A stretch of 64,000 nt of DNA from Burkholderia anthina. GTDB lineage: Bacteria > Pseudomonadota > Gammaproteobacteria > Burkholderiales > Burkholderiaceae. The stretch spans positions 1,426,001 to 1,490,000 of the forward strand of contig NZ_CM003768.1 in assembly GCF_001547525.1 (NCBI RefSeq), in the 5' to 3' direction. Below are positions 1-11,726 of the stretch, piece after piece (position 1 is the stretch's first letter; the number at the start of each line of letters is the position of its first letter). Under the pieces are notes generated by a model. The model searched no databases. It saw only the letters and a program-made list of their open reading frames with translations, and had not been told where the DNA came from. The translations under genes were made by a program, and so were the position numbers.

Positions 1-215
1 GCGCGACGCGCGGGTTCCGCGTGATTCAGGCCAGCGTTCAGCGATACGCGCGCGAACGCGGGGAGCGCTGACGGCAGCAGGGACGCCTGCCGTTCGACTG
101 CGACTTCTTCTTGCACGGGCGCCGCCGCGGACAGCGGAGCGCAGGGCGTGCGGCCGCGCAGATGACGCAGGCGACCGAATTGACGGAAAGGCAGCAGGCG
201 GGCAAGGCGTTCCAT
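1..215 (-). CDS. Hypothetical protein, N-terminal fragment (runs off the window)
   Basis: An open minus-strand frame of 71 codons begins with ATG at 215, preceded by AGGAG at a normal distance, and continues to the window edge with no stop. The visible start is MERLARLLPFRQFGRLRHLR, basic and then Ala/Val/Pro-rich. It lies 25 bp downstream of lexA on the same strand, so it is probably cotranscribed and SOS-controlled. In other bacteria a cell-division inhibitor often sits beside lexA, but nothing in this fragment allows that assignment. The family is not recognised. Confidence 0.5.
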   Translation of the reverse strand, partial: MERLARLLPFRQFGRLRHLRGRTPCAPLSAAAPVQEEVAVERQASLLPSALPAFARVSLNAGLNHAEPARR

Positions 216-240
216 GATGTTCTCCTAGCGAGACGGAATG

Positions 241-888
241 TCAGAGTTCGCCCGAGCGGATCAGCCCGACGGCGATGCCTTCCAGCGCGAAATCCGCGCT
301 GCCGGCCTTGACGAAGATGTTTTCGTAATCCGGGTTCTCCGCGATCAGCTCGAGGCCGCCGGGCCGGCGCATCAGGCGCTTGACCGTGACGTCGTCGCCC
401 AGGCGCGCGACGATGATCTGGCCGTCCTTCGCTTCCGTGCGCTTCTGCACGGCGAGGAGGTCGCCGTCGAGAATGCCGGCGTCGCGCATAGACAGCCCGC
501 GCACCTTCAGCAGGTAGTCGGGCTTGCTGGTGAACAGCGCGGGATCGCACGCGTAGTGCTGCGAGATGTGCTCCTGCGCAAGGATCGGGCTACCGGCCGC
601 GACGCGGCCGACGAGCGGCAGCGACAGTTGCATCAGGCCGGCGTGCGGCAGCGTGAACTGATGCGGGGCGTCGTCGATGCCGAGCAGCCGGATGCCGCGC
701 GATGCGCCCGCGGCCAGCTCGATCACGCCCTTGCGCGCCAGCGCACGCAGGTGCTCCTCGGCCGCATTCGGCGAGCTGAAGCCCAGTTCGGCCGCGATCT
801 CGGCACGGGTGGGCGGGAATCCGGAGCGCTCGATCGCGCGACGGATCAAGTCGAACACTTGCTGCTGACGGGCGGTGAGTTTGGTCAT
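241..888 (-). CDS. lexA: LexA SOS repressor / autoprotease
   Basis: Transcriptional repressor of the DNA-damage response; it cleaves itself when RecA filaments form. The 215 residues carry an N-terminal winged helix-turn-helix (about 1-70, with [17 protein letters not shown]) and a C-terminal S24 peptidase domain. The cleavage site is Ala98-Gly99 in VGRVAAGSP, and the catalytic dyad is Ser133 (RGLSMRD) and Lys170 (DVTVKRL). The spacings 98/133/170 match the E. coli spacings 84/119/156. Two SOS boxes lie immediately upstream, so it is autoregulated. The start codon leaves almost no room between the nearer box and the ATG, and no clear ribosome binding site is visible. A small unknown gene follows on the same strand. 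Confidence 0.97.
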   Translation of the reverse strand: MTKLTARQQQVFDLIRRAIERSGFPPTRAEIAAELGFSSPNAAEEHLRALARKGVIELAAGASRGIRLLGIDDAPHQFTLPHAGLMQLSLPLVGRVAAGSPILAQEHISQHYACDPALFTSKPDYLLKVRGLSMRDAGILDGDLLAVQKRTEAKDGQIIVARLGDDVTVKRLMRRPGGLELIAENPDYENIFVKAGSADFALEGIAVGLIRSGEL

Positions 889-895
889 GGCTCAA

Positions 896-911
896 CTGTA
901 TGGATAGACAG
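896..911 (-). promoter_or_regulatory. LexA (SOS) box proximal to lexA
   Basis: CTGTATGGATAGACAG fits the CTGT-N8-ACAG consensus. It begins only 7 bp upstream of the lexA start codon. Confidence 0.85.
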
Positions 912-915
912 TGAG

Positions 916-931
916 CTGTATTTTTATACAG
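916..931 (-). promoter_or_regulatory. LexA (SOS) box distal to lexA
   Basis: CTGTATTTTTATACAG is a near-ideal SOS box. It is exactly 20 bp (two helical turns) from the proximal box, so two LexA dimers could bind on one face of the DNA. Confidence 0.9.
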
Positions 932-1152
932 TACTTCGTGAATTTCAAGTGTTACTTGAGGTTCGACGCGATTGCGTCGATTCCGGCGCGATTTCGCGAC
1001 GCCCGGACGCCGGTTTGTCCGCCGCAACCGTCCGTCCCGTATGCGTTAGCACTTTTGAGTATTAAAAAATGAGGAAGGATTATTTTTAATCATGTAACCC
1101 GTTCGATAGACTGGCCCGACATCGCAATACCGACAACACTGGAGAACCAAGG

Positions 1153-2190
1153 ATGGGCAAGCGCAACACGGGGCTGGTGGGCGGAGTGGGCCGCCTGATC
1201 GCAACATTCGCGCTGGGCGCGGCGGCGGCGCTGGGCGTCGCGACGCATGCGCAGGCCGATACGACTTTCCTGAACGTGTCGTACGACCCGACGCGCGAGC
1301 TGTATCAGGATTTCAACCAGGCGTTCGGCAAGGAGTGGAAGGCGAAGACGGGCGAAACCGTCAACTTCAAGCAGTCGCACGGCGGTTCGGGCGCGCAGGC
1401 GCGCTCGGTGCTCGACGGCCTGCAGGCCGACGTCGTCACGCTGGCGCTGGCGTACGACATCGACGCGCTCGCGAACAAGGGGCTCGTGAACAAGGATTGG
1501 CAGAAGCGCCTGCCCGACAACGCGTCGCCGTACACGTCGACGATCGTGTTCCTCGTGCGCAAGGGCAATCCGAAGGGGATCAAGGACTGGGACGACCTGA
1601 CCAAGCCGGGCATCTCGATCGTCACGCCGAACCCGAAGACGTCCGGCGGCGCGCGCTGGAACTACCTGGCCGCATGGGCGTACGCGCTGCACAAGCCGGG
1701 CGGCAACGAGCAGACGGCGAAGGACTTCGTCACGAAGCTCTACAAGAACGCGGGCGTGCTCGATTCCGGCGCGCGGGGCGCGACGACGAGCTTCGTGCAG
1801 CGCGGGATCGGCGACGTGCTGATCGCATGGGAGAACGAGGCGTTCCTGTCGGTCAAGGAATTCGGCACCGACAAGTTCGAGATCGTCGTGCCGTCGGTGA
1901 GCATCCTGGCCGAGCCGCCTGTCGCGGTGGTCGACAAGGTGGTCGACAAGAAGGGCACGCGCAAGCTGGCGGAGGCGTACCTGAATTACCTGTACAGCCC
2001 GCAGGGCCAGGAAATCGCGGCGCGCAACTACTACCGGCCGCGCTCGAAGAACGTGCCGGCTGAACTGACCAGGCAGTTCCCGAAGCTGAAGCTGTACACG
2101 GTCGACGACACGTTCGGCGGCTGGACGAATGCACAGAAGACGCATTTCGCGGACGGCGGCGTGTTCGATTCGATCTACAAGCCGCAGTAA
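1153..2190 (+). CDS. sbp: Sulfate/thiosulfate-binding periplasmic protein
   Basis: Periplasmic receptor that captures sulfate for the CysTWA importer. The 345 residues start with a Sec signal peptide (basic MGKRNTG, hydrophobic core, ATHAQA with cleavage near Ala35). The mature start [19 protein letters not shown] and the downstream [16 protein letters not shown] and [16 protein letters not shown] stretches are typical of the Sbp/CysP family. It is the first gene of a sulfate-uptake cluster and is separated from cysT by 136 bp containing two strong hairpins, which should keep the binding protein more abundant than the membrane parts. CysB encoded downstream is the expected activator. Thiosulfate cannot be excluded as substrate. 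Confidence 0.95.
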   Translation: MGKRNTGLVGGVGRLIATFALGAAAALGVATHAQADTTFLNVSYDPTRELYQDFNQAFGKEWKAKTGETVNFKQSHGGSGAQARSVLDGLQADVVTLALAYDIDALANKGLVNKDWQKRLPDNASPYTSTIVFLVRKGNPKGIKDWDDLTKPGISIVTPNPKTSGGARWNYLAAWAYALHKPGGNEQTAKDFVTKLYKNAGVLDSGARGATTSFVQRGIGDVLIAWENEAFLSVKEFGTDKFEIVVPSVSILAEPPVAVVDKVVDKKGTRKLAEAYLNYLYSPQGQEIAARNYYRPRSKNVPAELTRQFPKLKLYTVDDTFGGWTNAQKTHFADGGVFDSIYKPQ

Positions 2191-2217
2191 CGCACGCAGT
2201 CACACCATAACGACCAA

Positions 2218-2281
2218 GCGGCGCGCCACGACAGCGCGCCGCATCCCCGACGGGCCGCCGGCGCGATGCACTGCGCCGGCG
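2218..2281 (+). promoter_or_regulatory. Two tandem intercistronic hairpins between sbp and cysT
   Basis: GCGGCGCGC (2218-2226) pairs perfectly with 2234-2242, and CGCCGGCGC (2256-2264) pairs perfectly with 2273-2281, followed by TTT. Their place after the binding-protein gene suggests partial termination or 3' end protection. Confidence 0.6.
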
Positions 2282-2326
2282 TTTGCGTCGGACCCGTGAG
2301 CAGCATCGACCCAGCAAGAGCATCCG

Positions 2327-3220
2327 ATGACGACGTACACCTTTCGCAAGCCGAGCGCGCTGCCCGGTTTCGGCGTGACACTCGGCATCACGGTGGCCTA
2401 TTTGAGCCTCGTGGTGCTGATTCCGCTCGCCGCCACGTTCCTGAAGACCGCGACGCTGTCGTGGGACCAGTTCGTCACCGCCGTCACGTCGCCGCGCGTG
2501 CTCGCGTCGTACCGGCTGACGTTCTCGGCCGCGCTCGGCGGCGCGCTGATCAACGCCGTGTTCGGCTTTCTCGTCGCGTGGGTGCTCGTGCGCTACACGT
2601 TCCCGTTCAAGCGCCTCGTCGATGCGGTCGTCGACCTGCCGTTCGCACTGCCGACCTCGGTGGCCGGCATCTCGCTCGCGGCCGTCTACGCGACCAACGG
2701 CTGGGTCGGCCAGTATCTCGCGCCGCTCGGCATCAAGATCGCGTTCACGCCGGCCGGCGTGCTGGTCGCGTTGACCTTCATCGGGCTGCCGTTCGTCGTG
2801 CGCACCGTGCAGCCGGTGCTCGAGGATTTCGAGCGCGAGCAGGAAGAGGCGGCCGCGTGCCTCGGCGCGTCGCGCTGGCTGACCTTCCGCCGCGTCGTGC
2901 TGCCGGCCGTGCTGCCGGCGCTGCTCACCGGTTTCGCGCTCGCGTTCGCGCGCGCGCTCGGCGAATACGGATCGGTGATCTTCATCGCCGGCAACGTGCC
3001 GATGAAATCCGAGATCACGTCGCTCCTGATCATCACGAAGCTCGAACAGTACGACTACGCGGGCGCGACCGCGTTGGCGGTCGTGATGCTGGTGGTGTCG
3101 TTCCTGATGCTGCTGCTGATCAACACGCTGCAGTGGTATCTGCAGCGCAGGACGAGCAAGGGCGCGAGCGGTCCGGCGCCCGCCACCGTCAACGCCGTCG
3201 CGGCAGGAGGCCAGCAATGA
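2327..3220 (+). CDS. cysT: Sulfate ABC transporter permease CysT (CysU)
   Basis: Inner-membrane permease of the sulfate/thiosulfate importer. The 297 residues contain about six hydrophobic segments and the cytoplasmic EAA loop [21 protein letters not shown] near residue 180, which docks on CysA. The ATG follows the hairpin region. Its stop codon overlaps the cysW start (ATGA), so the two permease subunits are translationally coupled. Confidence 0.95.
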   Translation: MTTYTFRKPSALPGFGVTLGITVAYLSLVVLIPLAATFLKTATLSWDQFVTAVTSPRVLASYRLTFSAALGGALINAVFGFLVAWVLVRYTFPFKRLVDAVVDLPFALPTSVAGISLAAVYATNGWVGQYLAPLGIKIAFTPAGVLVALTFIGLPFVVRTVQPVLEDFEREQEEAAACLGASRWLTFRRVVLPAVLPALLTGFALAFARALGEYGSVIFIAGNVPMKSEITSLLIITKLEQYDYAGATALAVVMLVVSFLMLLLINTLQWYLQRRTSKGASGPAPATVNAVAAGGQQ

Positions 3221-4152
3221 GCCAGGAGGCCACCGTCGTGCTGAAAACCCCGTCGTCCGCCGTGCGCGCCACGAAGCGGCTCGACCCCGTCAGCGAGTCG
3301 CGCGTCGTGCGCTGGCTGCTCACGGGCATCGCGCTCGCGTTCCTCGCGTTCTTCCTCGTCGTGCCGCTCGCCGCGGTGTTCGTCGAGGCGCTGCGCAAGG
3401 GCGTCGGCTTCTATCTCGAATCGCTGGCCGATCCCGATGCGTGGTCGGCGATCAAGCTGACGCTGACCGTCGCCGTGATCGCGGTGCCGCTGAATCTCGT
3501 GTTCGGCGTATGCGCATCGTGGGCGATCGCGAAGTTCGAATTCCGCGGCAAGGCGCTGCTGACGACGCTGATCGACCTGCCGTTCTCGGTGTCGCCGGTG
3601 ATCTCCGGCCTCGTGTACGTGCTGCTGTTCGGCGCGCAGGGCTGGTTCGGGCCGTGGCTGCAGGATCACGACGTGCAGATCATCTTCGCGGTGCCGGGCA
3701 TCGTGCTCGCGACGATCTTCGTCACGTTCCCGTTCGTCGCGCGCGAGCTGATTCCGCTGATGCAGGCGCAAGGCACCGACGAGGAAGAAGCGGCGCGCGT
3801 GCTCGGTGCATCGGGCTGGCAGATCTTCCGCCGCGTGACGCTGCCGAACGTGAAATGGGGCCTGCTGTACGGCGTGATCCTGTGCAATGCGCGCGCGATG
3901 GGCGAGTTCGGCGCGGTGTCGGTCGTGTCCGGCCACATCCGCGGCGTGACCGACACGATGCCGCTGCACGTGGAGATCCTGTACAACGAATACAACTTCG
4001 CGGCGGCGTTCGCGGTGGCGTCGGTGCTGGCGCTGCTCGCGCTCGTCACGCTCGCGCTGAAGCTGATCGCCGAGCGTCATCTCGCCGCCGAACTGGCCGA
4101 CGCCGTTCCCGCACATGCCGGCCCTGTCGGTGCCGTTTCGTCGAAATCGTAA
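3217..4152 (+). CDS. cysW: Sulfate ABC transporter permease CysW
   Basis: Second permease subunit of the sulfate importer, 311 residues. After a polar N-terminus ([14 protein letters not shown]) there are six predicted membrane helices and an EAA loop, [20 protein letters not shown]. The start at 3217 is chosen because it overlaps the cysT stop (ATGA) and has AGGAGG upstream; the same frame is open further upstream only because it crosses cysT. cysA follows after 13 bp. Confidence 0.95.
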   Translation: MSQEATVVLKTPSSAVRATKRLDPVSESRVVRWLLTGIALAFLAFFLVVPLAAVFVEALRKGVGFYLESLADPDAWSAIKLTLTVAVIAVPLNLVFGVCASWAIAKFEFRGKALLTTLIDLPFSVSPVISGLVYVLLFGAQGWFGPWLQDHDVQIIFAVPGIVLATIFVTFPFVARELIPLMQAQGTDEEEAARVLGASGWQIFRRVTLPNVKWGLLYGVILCNARAMGEFGAVSVVSGHIRGVTDTMPLHVEILYNEYNFAAAFAVASVLALLALVTLALKLIAERHLAAELADAVPAHAGPVGAVSSKS

Positions 4153-4165
4153 AGAGGCAACCAGA

Positions 4166-5224
4166 ATGGGTATCACTGTCCGTAACCTTCAGAAGCGCTT
4201 CGGCGATTTCACGGCGCTCGACAACGTATCGCTCGACTTCCCGCCCGGCGAACTGGTCGCGCTGCTCGGGCCGTCCGGCTGCGGCAAGACCACGCTGCTG
4301 CGCGTGATCGCGGGCCTCGAGCACGCGGACGCCGGCCAGGTCGTGCTGCAGGGGCTCGACGTCGCGTCGGTCGGCGCGCGCGACCGCCAGGTCGGCTTCG
4401 TGTTCCAGCACTACGCGCTGTTCCGCCACATGACCGTGTTCGAGAACGTCGCGTTCGGGCTGCGCGTGAAGCCGCGCCGCGAGCGGCCGTCGGAAGCCGC
4501 GATTCGCGAGAAGGTGCACGAGTTGCTCAAGCTCGTGCAGCTCGACTGGCTCGCGCAGCGTTACCCGTCCGAGCTGTCGGGCGGCCAGCGCCAGCGCATC
4601 GCGCTCGCCCGCGCGCTCGCGGTCGAGCCGAAGGTGCTGCTGCTCGACGAACCGTTCGGCGCGCTCGACGCGAAGGTCCGCAAGGAACTGCGCGGCTGGC
4701 TGCGTCGCCTGCACGACGACTTGCACATCTCGACGATCTTCGTCACGCACGATCAGGAAGAGGCGCTCGAGGTGGCCGATCGCATCGTCGTGCTGAATCG
4801 CGGCCACGTCGAGCAGGTCGGCAGCCCGCAGGATGTCTACGATCATCCGCAAAGCGCGTTCGTGTACGAGTTTCTCGGCGCGGCGAACCGGCTGCCGGGC
4901 ACGGTCGCCGGGCGCGGCTTCGTCGCCGACGGCGCGGCTGCGCCGATCGAGGTCGACGCCGATTTCGCCGGCCCCGCGAATGCGTACGTGCGGCCGCACG
5001 ATCTGCAGCTGTGGCCGGCGGGCGAAGGGCACCGCGACGGCATCGCGGTGGACGTGCGGCGCGTGATTCCGCTCGGCGGTTCGGTGCGCGTGGAGCTGGA
5101 GGCACGCGCGGGCGGGGCGCTCGAGGCGGAACTCGACCGCGACGCCTGGCGGGCGCTCTCGCTGCAGGTCGGCGACGGCGCGACGGCCGTGCCGCGTGCC
5201 GTGCGGGTATTTCCCGCGCGTTGA
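4166..5224 (+). CDS. cysA: Sulfate ABC transporter ATP-binding protein CysA
   Basis: ATPase that powers CysTW sulfate import at the inner face of the membrane. The 352 residues show Walker A GPSGCGKT (35-42), signature [15 protein letters not shown], Walker [13 protein letters not shown] and the H-loop [13 protein letters not shown]-terminal regulatory TOBE-like region contains [10 protein letters not shown]. The start at 4166 gives [12 protein letters not shown], the normal family N-terminus, with GAGG upstream. It lies between cysW and cysB in one apparent operon. Confidence 0.95.
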   Translation: MGITVRNLQKRFGDFTALDNVSLDFPPGELVALLGPSGCGKTTLLRVIAGLEHADAGQVVLQGLDVASVGARDRQVGFVFQHYALFRHMTVFENVAFGLRVKPRRERPSEAAIREKVHELLKLVQLDWLAQRYPSELSGGQRQRIALARALAVEPKVLLLDEPFGALDAKVRKELRGWLRRLHDDLHISTIFVTHDQEEALEVADRIVVLNRGHVEQVGSPQDVYDHPQSAFVYEFLGAANRLPGTVAGRGFVADGAAAPIEVDADFAGPANAYVRPHDLQLWPAGEGHRDGIAVDVRRVIPLGGSVRVELEARAGGALEAELDRDAWRALSLQVGDGATAVPRAVRVFPAR

Positions 5225-5299
5225 CGAGACAATGTGGGGCAAAGGGCGGGATTCGCTCCGATTCGACAATCAAACAACGACAGCCTAAGAGGCATACCC

Positions 5300-6226
5300 A
5301 TGAATTTTCAGCAATTGCGGTTCGTGCGCGAAGCGGTGCGCCAGAACATGAACCTGACCGAAGTCGCGAACGTGCTGTACACGTCGCAGTCGGGCGTGTC
5401 GAAACAGATCAAGGATCTGGAGGATGAACTGGGCGTCGACATCTTCATTCGGCGCGGCAAGCGGCTGACGGGGCTCACGGAGCCCGGCAAGGCCGTGCAC
5501 CAGCTGATCGAGCGGATGCTGCTCGACGCCGAGAACCTGCGCCGCGTCGCGCGCCAGTTCGCCGATCAGGACAGCGGCCACCTCGTCGTCGCGACGACGC
5601 ACACGCAGGCGCGCTACGCGCTGCCGAAGGTGATCCGGCAGTTCACCGAGGTGTTTCCGAAGGTGCATCTCGCGCTGCGCCAGGGCAGCCCGCAGCAGAT
5701 CGCGCAGATGATCCTGAACGGCGAGGCCGATCTCGGCATCTCGACCGAGGCGCTCGACCGCTATCCGGACATCGTCACGTTCCCGTGCTATTCGTGGCAC
5801 CACACGGTCGTCGTGCCGAAAGGCCACCCGCTCGTCGGCCGCGAGAACCTGACGCTCGAGGAAATCGCCGAGTACCCGATCATCACGTACGACCAGGATT
5901 TCACGGGCCGCTCGCACATCGACCAGGCATTCACGCAGGCGGGCGCCGTGCCCGACGTCGTGCTGACCGCGATCGACGCGGACGTGATCAAGACTTACGT
6001 CGAGCTCGGGATGGGGATCGGCGTGGTCGCGGCGATGGCCTACGATCCGCAGCGCGACACGGGGCTGGTCGCGCTCGATACGCAGCACCTGTTCGAGGCG
6101 AGCACGACACGGGTCGGGCTGCGCAAGGGCGCATTCCTGCGCGCGTATGCGTACCGGCTGATCGAAATGTTCGCGCCGCACCTGAACGAAGCGGAAATCG
6201 CCGGGCTGTTGCGCGAAGCCGTCTGA
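5300..6226 (+). CDS. cysB: CysB-type LysR transcriptional regulator of sulfur metabolism
   Basis: LysR-family activator expected to sense sulfur limitation through N-acetylserine or adenosine phosphosulfate and to switch on the sulfate uptake genes just upstream. The 308 residues start with MNFQQLRFVREAVRQNMNLT and a winged helix-turn-helix (about 1-60, LYTSQSGVSKQIKDLEDELG), followed by a periplasmic-binding-like effector domain. The start at 5300 has AAGAGG upstream and matches the CysB/Cbl family N-terminus. CysB and Cbl cannot be separated by eye; the operon position supports CysB. Confidence 0.9.
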   Translation: MNFQQLRFVREAVRQNMNLTEVANVLYTSQSGVSKQIKDLEDELGVDIFIRRGKRLTGLTEPGKAVHQLIERMLLDAENLRRVARQFADQDSGHLVVATTHTQARYALPKVIRQFTEVFPKVHLALRQGSPQQIAQMILNGEADLGISTEALDRYPDIVTFPCYSWHHTVVVPKGHPLVGRENLTLEEIAEYPIITYDQDFTGRSHIDQAFTQAGAVPDVVLTAIDADVIKTYVELGMGIGVVAAMAYDPQRDTGLVALDTQHLFEASTTRVGLRKGAFLRAYAYRLIEMFAPHLNEAEIAGLLREAV

Positions 6227-6933
6227 CCATTGCGCGTCGCGCGCCGTCCGGGCGGATGTCACGGATGCCGCGCGACACGCACCACGCTTACCTTGCCGTC
6301 CGACGCACCGGGCGGCGGCAGGGGAGGCGCCGTCACGATCGAAGCCTCGGCCGAGGTTTTCCGCGCCAGACGGCGATCGATACACGTTCCCACGCCAACA
6401 GAAGAACAGGAACGACCTGCCGAACCTCGGCGCGGCACGAAAAATCGGCAGTCTCTTCCCATTCACGCAACAGCGCCGTCCGACTCGCCGCTTCCGTCAT
6501 GGTCGGCGACAGGTCGCGACGACGAATGCCCGCGCGCTGCGCGTCGATATCGTCGGCGCGAAGCGCGTTGTCCACGACGAACCGCGCCATCGTCGGCCGC
6601 CGCCCGCGAAGCGAGCGCTTCGGCGAGCCGCCGTCGCGAGTGTCGCATTTGCGCGTCGCGAAGCCCGCTCGCGCGCTCCGAATAAACCCTTAAATATTGA
6701 TCAGACAGGTTGCGCGCCGAAGCGAATCGGTACAGCATAGCCTTCACTCCGCCGGCGTTCCGCCGACGGTGGCGCGTCGACGACAGCACGCGCCAGGCAG
6801 TCGGCCGTCTGCCTCGCTTCCATTCCGTGGTACCGACAGCAGCATCGATGGCCATTGCCCGGGTAGTGTGGCGCAAACGTTTGCTCACATTAAAACAACA
6901 ATCCGGCCTTCGGGCCGTCGCCAGGAGATGTGT
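6227..6933. other. 707-bp non-coding stretch between cysB and rbsB
   Basis: No well-supported gene. On the minus strand two overlapping frames (from about 6737 with MLYRFASARNLSDQYLRVYS, and 6590-6333 with MARFVVDNALRADDIDAQRA) read as one continuous sensible protein if a frameshift near 6590 is allowed, so a small decayed gene is possible but unproven. The right end carries the ribose promoter and the RbsR operator. Confidence 0.35.
6873..6884. promoter_or_regulatory. Probable RbsR operator
   Basis: GCAAACGTTTGC is a perfect 12-bp palindrome with the central CG step typical of LacI/PurR/RbsR-family operators, 50 bp upstream of rbsB. The operon encodes a LacI-family repressor, RbsR, its likely ligand. 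Confidence 0.75.
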
Positions 6934-7884
6934 ATGAATGTCCGCTTTCGCCGTCGCTTCCTGACCGCCGCGCTCGCCGCCGTCGCGGTGGCCGCCGCAC
7001 CGGCTGTCCACGCGCAGTCCGCGGCCAAGCCGAAGGTCGCGCTCGTGATGAAGTCGCTCGCCAACGAGTTCTTCCTGACCATGGAAACGGGCGCGAAGGA
7101 ATACCAGAAACACAACGCGAACCAGTTCGACCTGATCACCAACGGCATCAAGGACGAGACCGACACCGCGAACCAGATCCGCATCGTCGAGCAGATGATC
7201 GTGTCGAAGGTCGATGCGATCGTGCTCGCGCCGGCCGATTCGAAGGCGCTCGTGCCGGTCGTGAAGAAGGCCGTCGACGCCGGCATCGTCGTGGTGAACA
7301 TCGACAACCGGCTCGATCCCGACGTGCTGAAGTCGAAGAACCTGAACGTGCCGTTCGTCGGCCCGGACAACCGCAAGGGTGCGCGCAAGATCGGCGATTA
7401 CCTCGCGAAGCGGCTGAAGGCGGGCGACCAGGTCGGCATCGTCGAAGGCGTGTCGACGACCACCAACGCGCAGCAGCGCACGGCCGGCTTCCAGGACGCG
7501 ATGAAGGCGGGCGGGATGAAGGTCGTGTCGGTGCAGTCGGGCGAATGGGAGATCGACAAGGGCAATGCGGTGGCCGCCGCGATGCTCAACGAATACCCGA
7601 ACCTGAAGGCGCTGCTGTGCGGCAACGACAACATGGCGATCGGCGCCGTGTCGGCCGTGCGCGCGGCCGGCAAGCAGGGCAAGGTGCTCGTGGTCGGCTA
7701 CGACAACATCAACGCGATCAAGCCGATGCTGAAGGACGGCCGCGTGCTCGCGACCGCCGACCAGTACGCGGCGAAGCAGGCCGTGTTCGGCATCGACACG
7801 GCGCTCAAGGCCATTGCCGAGCATCGCAAGCAGGCCGACATGTCCGGCGTGGTCGAGACGCCGGTGGATCTCGTGACGAAGTAA
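6934..7884 (+). CDS. rbsB: Ribose-binding periplasmic protein
   Basis: Periplasmic sugar receptor for the RbsAC importer. The 316 residues begin with a signal peptide (MNVRFRRRFLTAALAAVAVA, cleaved near AVHAQS) followed by a type I periplasmic-binding fold: KVALVMKSLANEFFLTMETG, AIVLAPADSKALVPVV, VGPDNRKGARKIG, and ALLCGNDNMAIGAV. ATG 6934 is preferred over 6928 because AGGAG at 6923-6927 is then well spaced. Ribose is inferred from the downstream ribokinase and RbsR; a related pentose or polyol cannot be excluded. Confidence 0.9.
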   Translation: MNVRFRRRFLTAALAAVAVAAAPAVHAQSAAKPKVALVMKSLANEFFLTMETGAKEYQKHNANQFDLITNGIKDETDTANQIRIVEQMIVSKVDAIVLAPADSKALVPVVKKAVDAGIVVVNIDNRLDPDVLKSKNLNVPFVGPDNRKGARKIGDYLAKRLKAGDQVGIVEGVSTTTNAQQRTAGFQDAMKAGGMKVVSVQSGEWEIDKGNAVAAAMLNEYPNLKALLCGNDNMAIGAVSAVRAAGKQGKVLVVGYDNINAIKPMLKDGRVLATADQYAAKQAVFGIDTALKAIAEHRKQADMSGVVETPVDLVTK

Positions 7885-7897
7885 CGCCGCACCGGTC

Positions 7898-7932
7898 CGG
7901 CCGCCGGCCTCAAGAATCCGGCGCGGCGGCCG
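7898..7932 (+). promoter_or_regulatory. Intercistronic hairpin between rbsB and rbsA
   Basis: CGGCCGCCG (7898-7906) and CGGCGGCCG (7924-7932) are perfect inverted repeats with a 17-nt loop and no U-tract. This suits mRNA stabilisation or attenuation that favours rbsB. Confidence 0.55.
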
Positions 7933-8029
7933 TTATCCGGTGTGAGCGCGATCACGGCCACTGCATGCACATGCACTTGTGAGCGTCATACCCGCGCGCC
8001 GCGTGCGCGCGGCCGCAATCAGGATCGCG

Positions 8030-9639
<1,610 letters not shown>

Positions 9640-9643
<4 letters not shown>

Positions 9644-10659
9644 CCCAGCCTCCCGTATCCCCGACCGACGCAGGCGCGCAGCAGGACGTGACCGGGCGCC
9701 GCGCGCGCACGCTGTCCGGCACGCGGCTCGGCCTGTCGAACTATCTCGGGCTCGCCGGCGCGCTGGCCGCGATGATCGCGCTGTTCTCGGCGCTGAGCTC
9801 GCATTTCCTGACCTACGACACGTTCAGCACGATCGCCAACCAGATTCCCGATCTCGTCGTGATGTCGGTCGGGATGACCTTCGTGCTGATCATCGCCGGG
9901 ATCGACCTGTCGGTCGGCTCGGTGCTCGCGCTCGCCGCGTCGATGGTCAGCGTCGCCGCGCTGAAGTGGCAGTGGGGGCCGCTGCCGGCCGCGCTGATCG
10001 GGATTGCGGTCGCGACCGCGACGGGCGCGCTGACCGGCGCGGTCACGGTCGGCTGGCGGATTCCGTCGTTCATCGTGTCGCTCGGCGTGCTGGAGGCCGC
10101 GCGCGGCCTCGCGTACCAACTGACGAATTCGCGCACCGCGTATATCGGCGACGCGTTCGATTTCCTGTCGAACCCGATCGCGCTGGGCATCTCGCCGGCG
10201 TTCCTGATCGCGGTCGCGGTGATGATCGCCGCCCAGTTCGTGCTCACGCGCACCGTGTTCGGGCGCTATCTGGTCGGGATCGGCACGAACGAGGAAGCGG
10301 TCCGACTTGCAGGGGTTAACCCGCGGCCGTATAAAATCCTCGTATTCGCACTGATGGGCGCGCTCGCGGGGCTCGCGTCGCTGTTCCAGATTTCGCGGCT
10401 CGAGGCGGCCGATCCGAACGCGGGCGCGGGCCTCGAACTGCAGGTCATCGCCGCCGTCGTGATCGGCGGCACGAGCCTGATGGGCGGGCGCGGTTCGGTG
10501 ATCAGCACGTTCTTCGGCGTGTTGATCATCTCCGTGCTGGCCGCGGGGCTGGCGCAGATCGGTGCGAACGAGCCGACCAAACGGATCATCACGGGCGCGG
10601 TGATCGTCGTGGCGGTCGTGCTCGATACGTATCGCAGCCGGCGTACGCGCGTGCGGTAA
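9640..10659 (+). CDS. rbsC: Ribose ABC transporter permease RbsC
   Basis: Membrane channel of the ribose importer, 339 residues with about eight to ten hydrophobic segments. Family motifs include VGMTFVLIIAGIDLSVGSV and GLELQVIAAVVIGGTSLMGG. The start overlaps the rbsA stop (ATGA). The frame is open upstream only as a shadow of rbsA. Confidence 0.93.
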
Positions 10660-10694
10660 AAAGACAGACAGAACAGACCAGAGAGAAACGGGAA

Positions 10695-11726
10695 ATGGCG
10701 ACGATCAAGGATGTGGCGGCCATGGCGGGCGTGTCATTTACGACCGTCTCGCACGTGGTGAACAATTCGCGGCCGGTGTCCGCGGATGTGCGTGCGAAGG
10801 TCGAGGGCGCGATCCGCGAGCTGAATTACGTGCCGTCGGCCGTGGCGCGCTCGCTGAAGGCGCGGGCGACGGCGACGATCGGCCTCGTCGTGCCGAACAG
10901 CACGAATCCGTACTTCGCCGAGCTGGCGCGCGGGATCGAGGATCAGTGCGCGGCCAACGGCTATTGCGTGTTCTTCTGCAATTCGGACGACGATCCCGTG
11001 AAGCAGCGCAACTACCTGCGCGTGCTGCAGGAAAAGCGCATCGATGGGCTGATCGTCGCTTCGGCGGGCGAGGACGCGGTGCTCGCTCAGACGCTCGCCG
11101 ATATCCATGCGCCGCTCGTCGTCGTCGATCGCAACATCGAGGGGCTCGCGGCCGATCTCGTGCAGATCGACCACGAGCGCGGCGCGTACCTCGCGACGCG
11201 CCACCTGCTCGAACTCGGACACGCGAAGATCGGCTGCATCACCGGGCCGACCGACACCGCCGTCAGCGCGATGCGCGTGCACGGCTTCATCCGCGCGATG
11301 GCCGAGCGCGGGGTCGACATCGTGCCGGGCGCGATCGCGGAAAGCGATTTCTCGTGCCTGGGCGGCTATCACGCGGCGTCGCGGCTGTTCGAATCGGTGC
11401 GGCCGAGCGCGATCTTCGCGGGCAACGACCTGATGGGCGTCGGCGCGCTGCGCGCGGCGGCCGAGCGCGGGCTGCGCGTGCCCGACGACTGCTCGATCAT
11501 CGGCTTCGACGACATCGAATTTTCCCGCTACACGTATCCGGCGCTGTCGACGGTCGGCCAGTCGGTGCGCGCGCTCGGCGAAATGGCCGCGCAGACGCTG
11601 ATCGAACGGATCGGTGGCGGTTCGACGGCCGTGCCGAGCCGTCGCCGCGTCGTGTCGCCGCGCCTCGTGCTGCGCGAATCGACGGCGGTCTATCGCGAGC
11701 CGGCCGCGCCGGGCGCTCGCGCATGA
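10695..11726 (+). CDS. rbsR: LacI-family repressor of ribose utilisation
   Basis: A 343-residue LacI/GalR repressor. An N-terminal helix-turn-helix ([20 protein letters not shown]) and hinge helix ([12 protein letters not shown]) precede a periplasmic-binding-like effector domain with [16 protein letters not shown] and [19 protein letters not shown]. It follows rbsC after 35 bp and overlaps rbsK (ATGA). The palindrome at 6873-6884 is its probable operator, relieved by ribose. Confidence 0.9.
   Translation: MATIKDVAAMAGVSFTTVSHVVNNSRPVSADVRAKVEGAIRELNYVPSAVARSLKARATATIGLVVPNSTNPYFAELARGIEDQCAANGYCVFFCNSDDDPVKQRNYLRVLQEKRIDGLIVASAGEDAVLAQTLADIHAPLVVVDRNIEGLAADLVQIDHERGAYLATRHLLELGHAKIGCITGPTDTAVSAMRVHGFIRAMAERGVDIVPGAIAESDFSCLGGYHAASRLFESVRPSAIFAGNDLMGVGALRAAAERGLRVPDDCSIIGFDDIEFSRYTYPALSTVGQSVRALGEMAAQTLIERIGGGSTAVPSRRRVVSPRLVLRESTAVYREPAAPGARA

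Noticed and set aside
3217..4152. Apparent fusion: the cysW frame is open upstream to 2266
   Set aside because: The upstream part is an off-frame reading of cysT; the true start at 3217 overlaps the cysT stop with a ribosome binding site.
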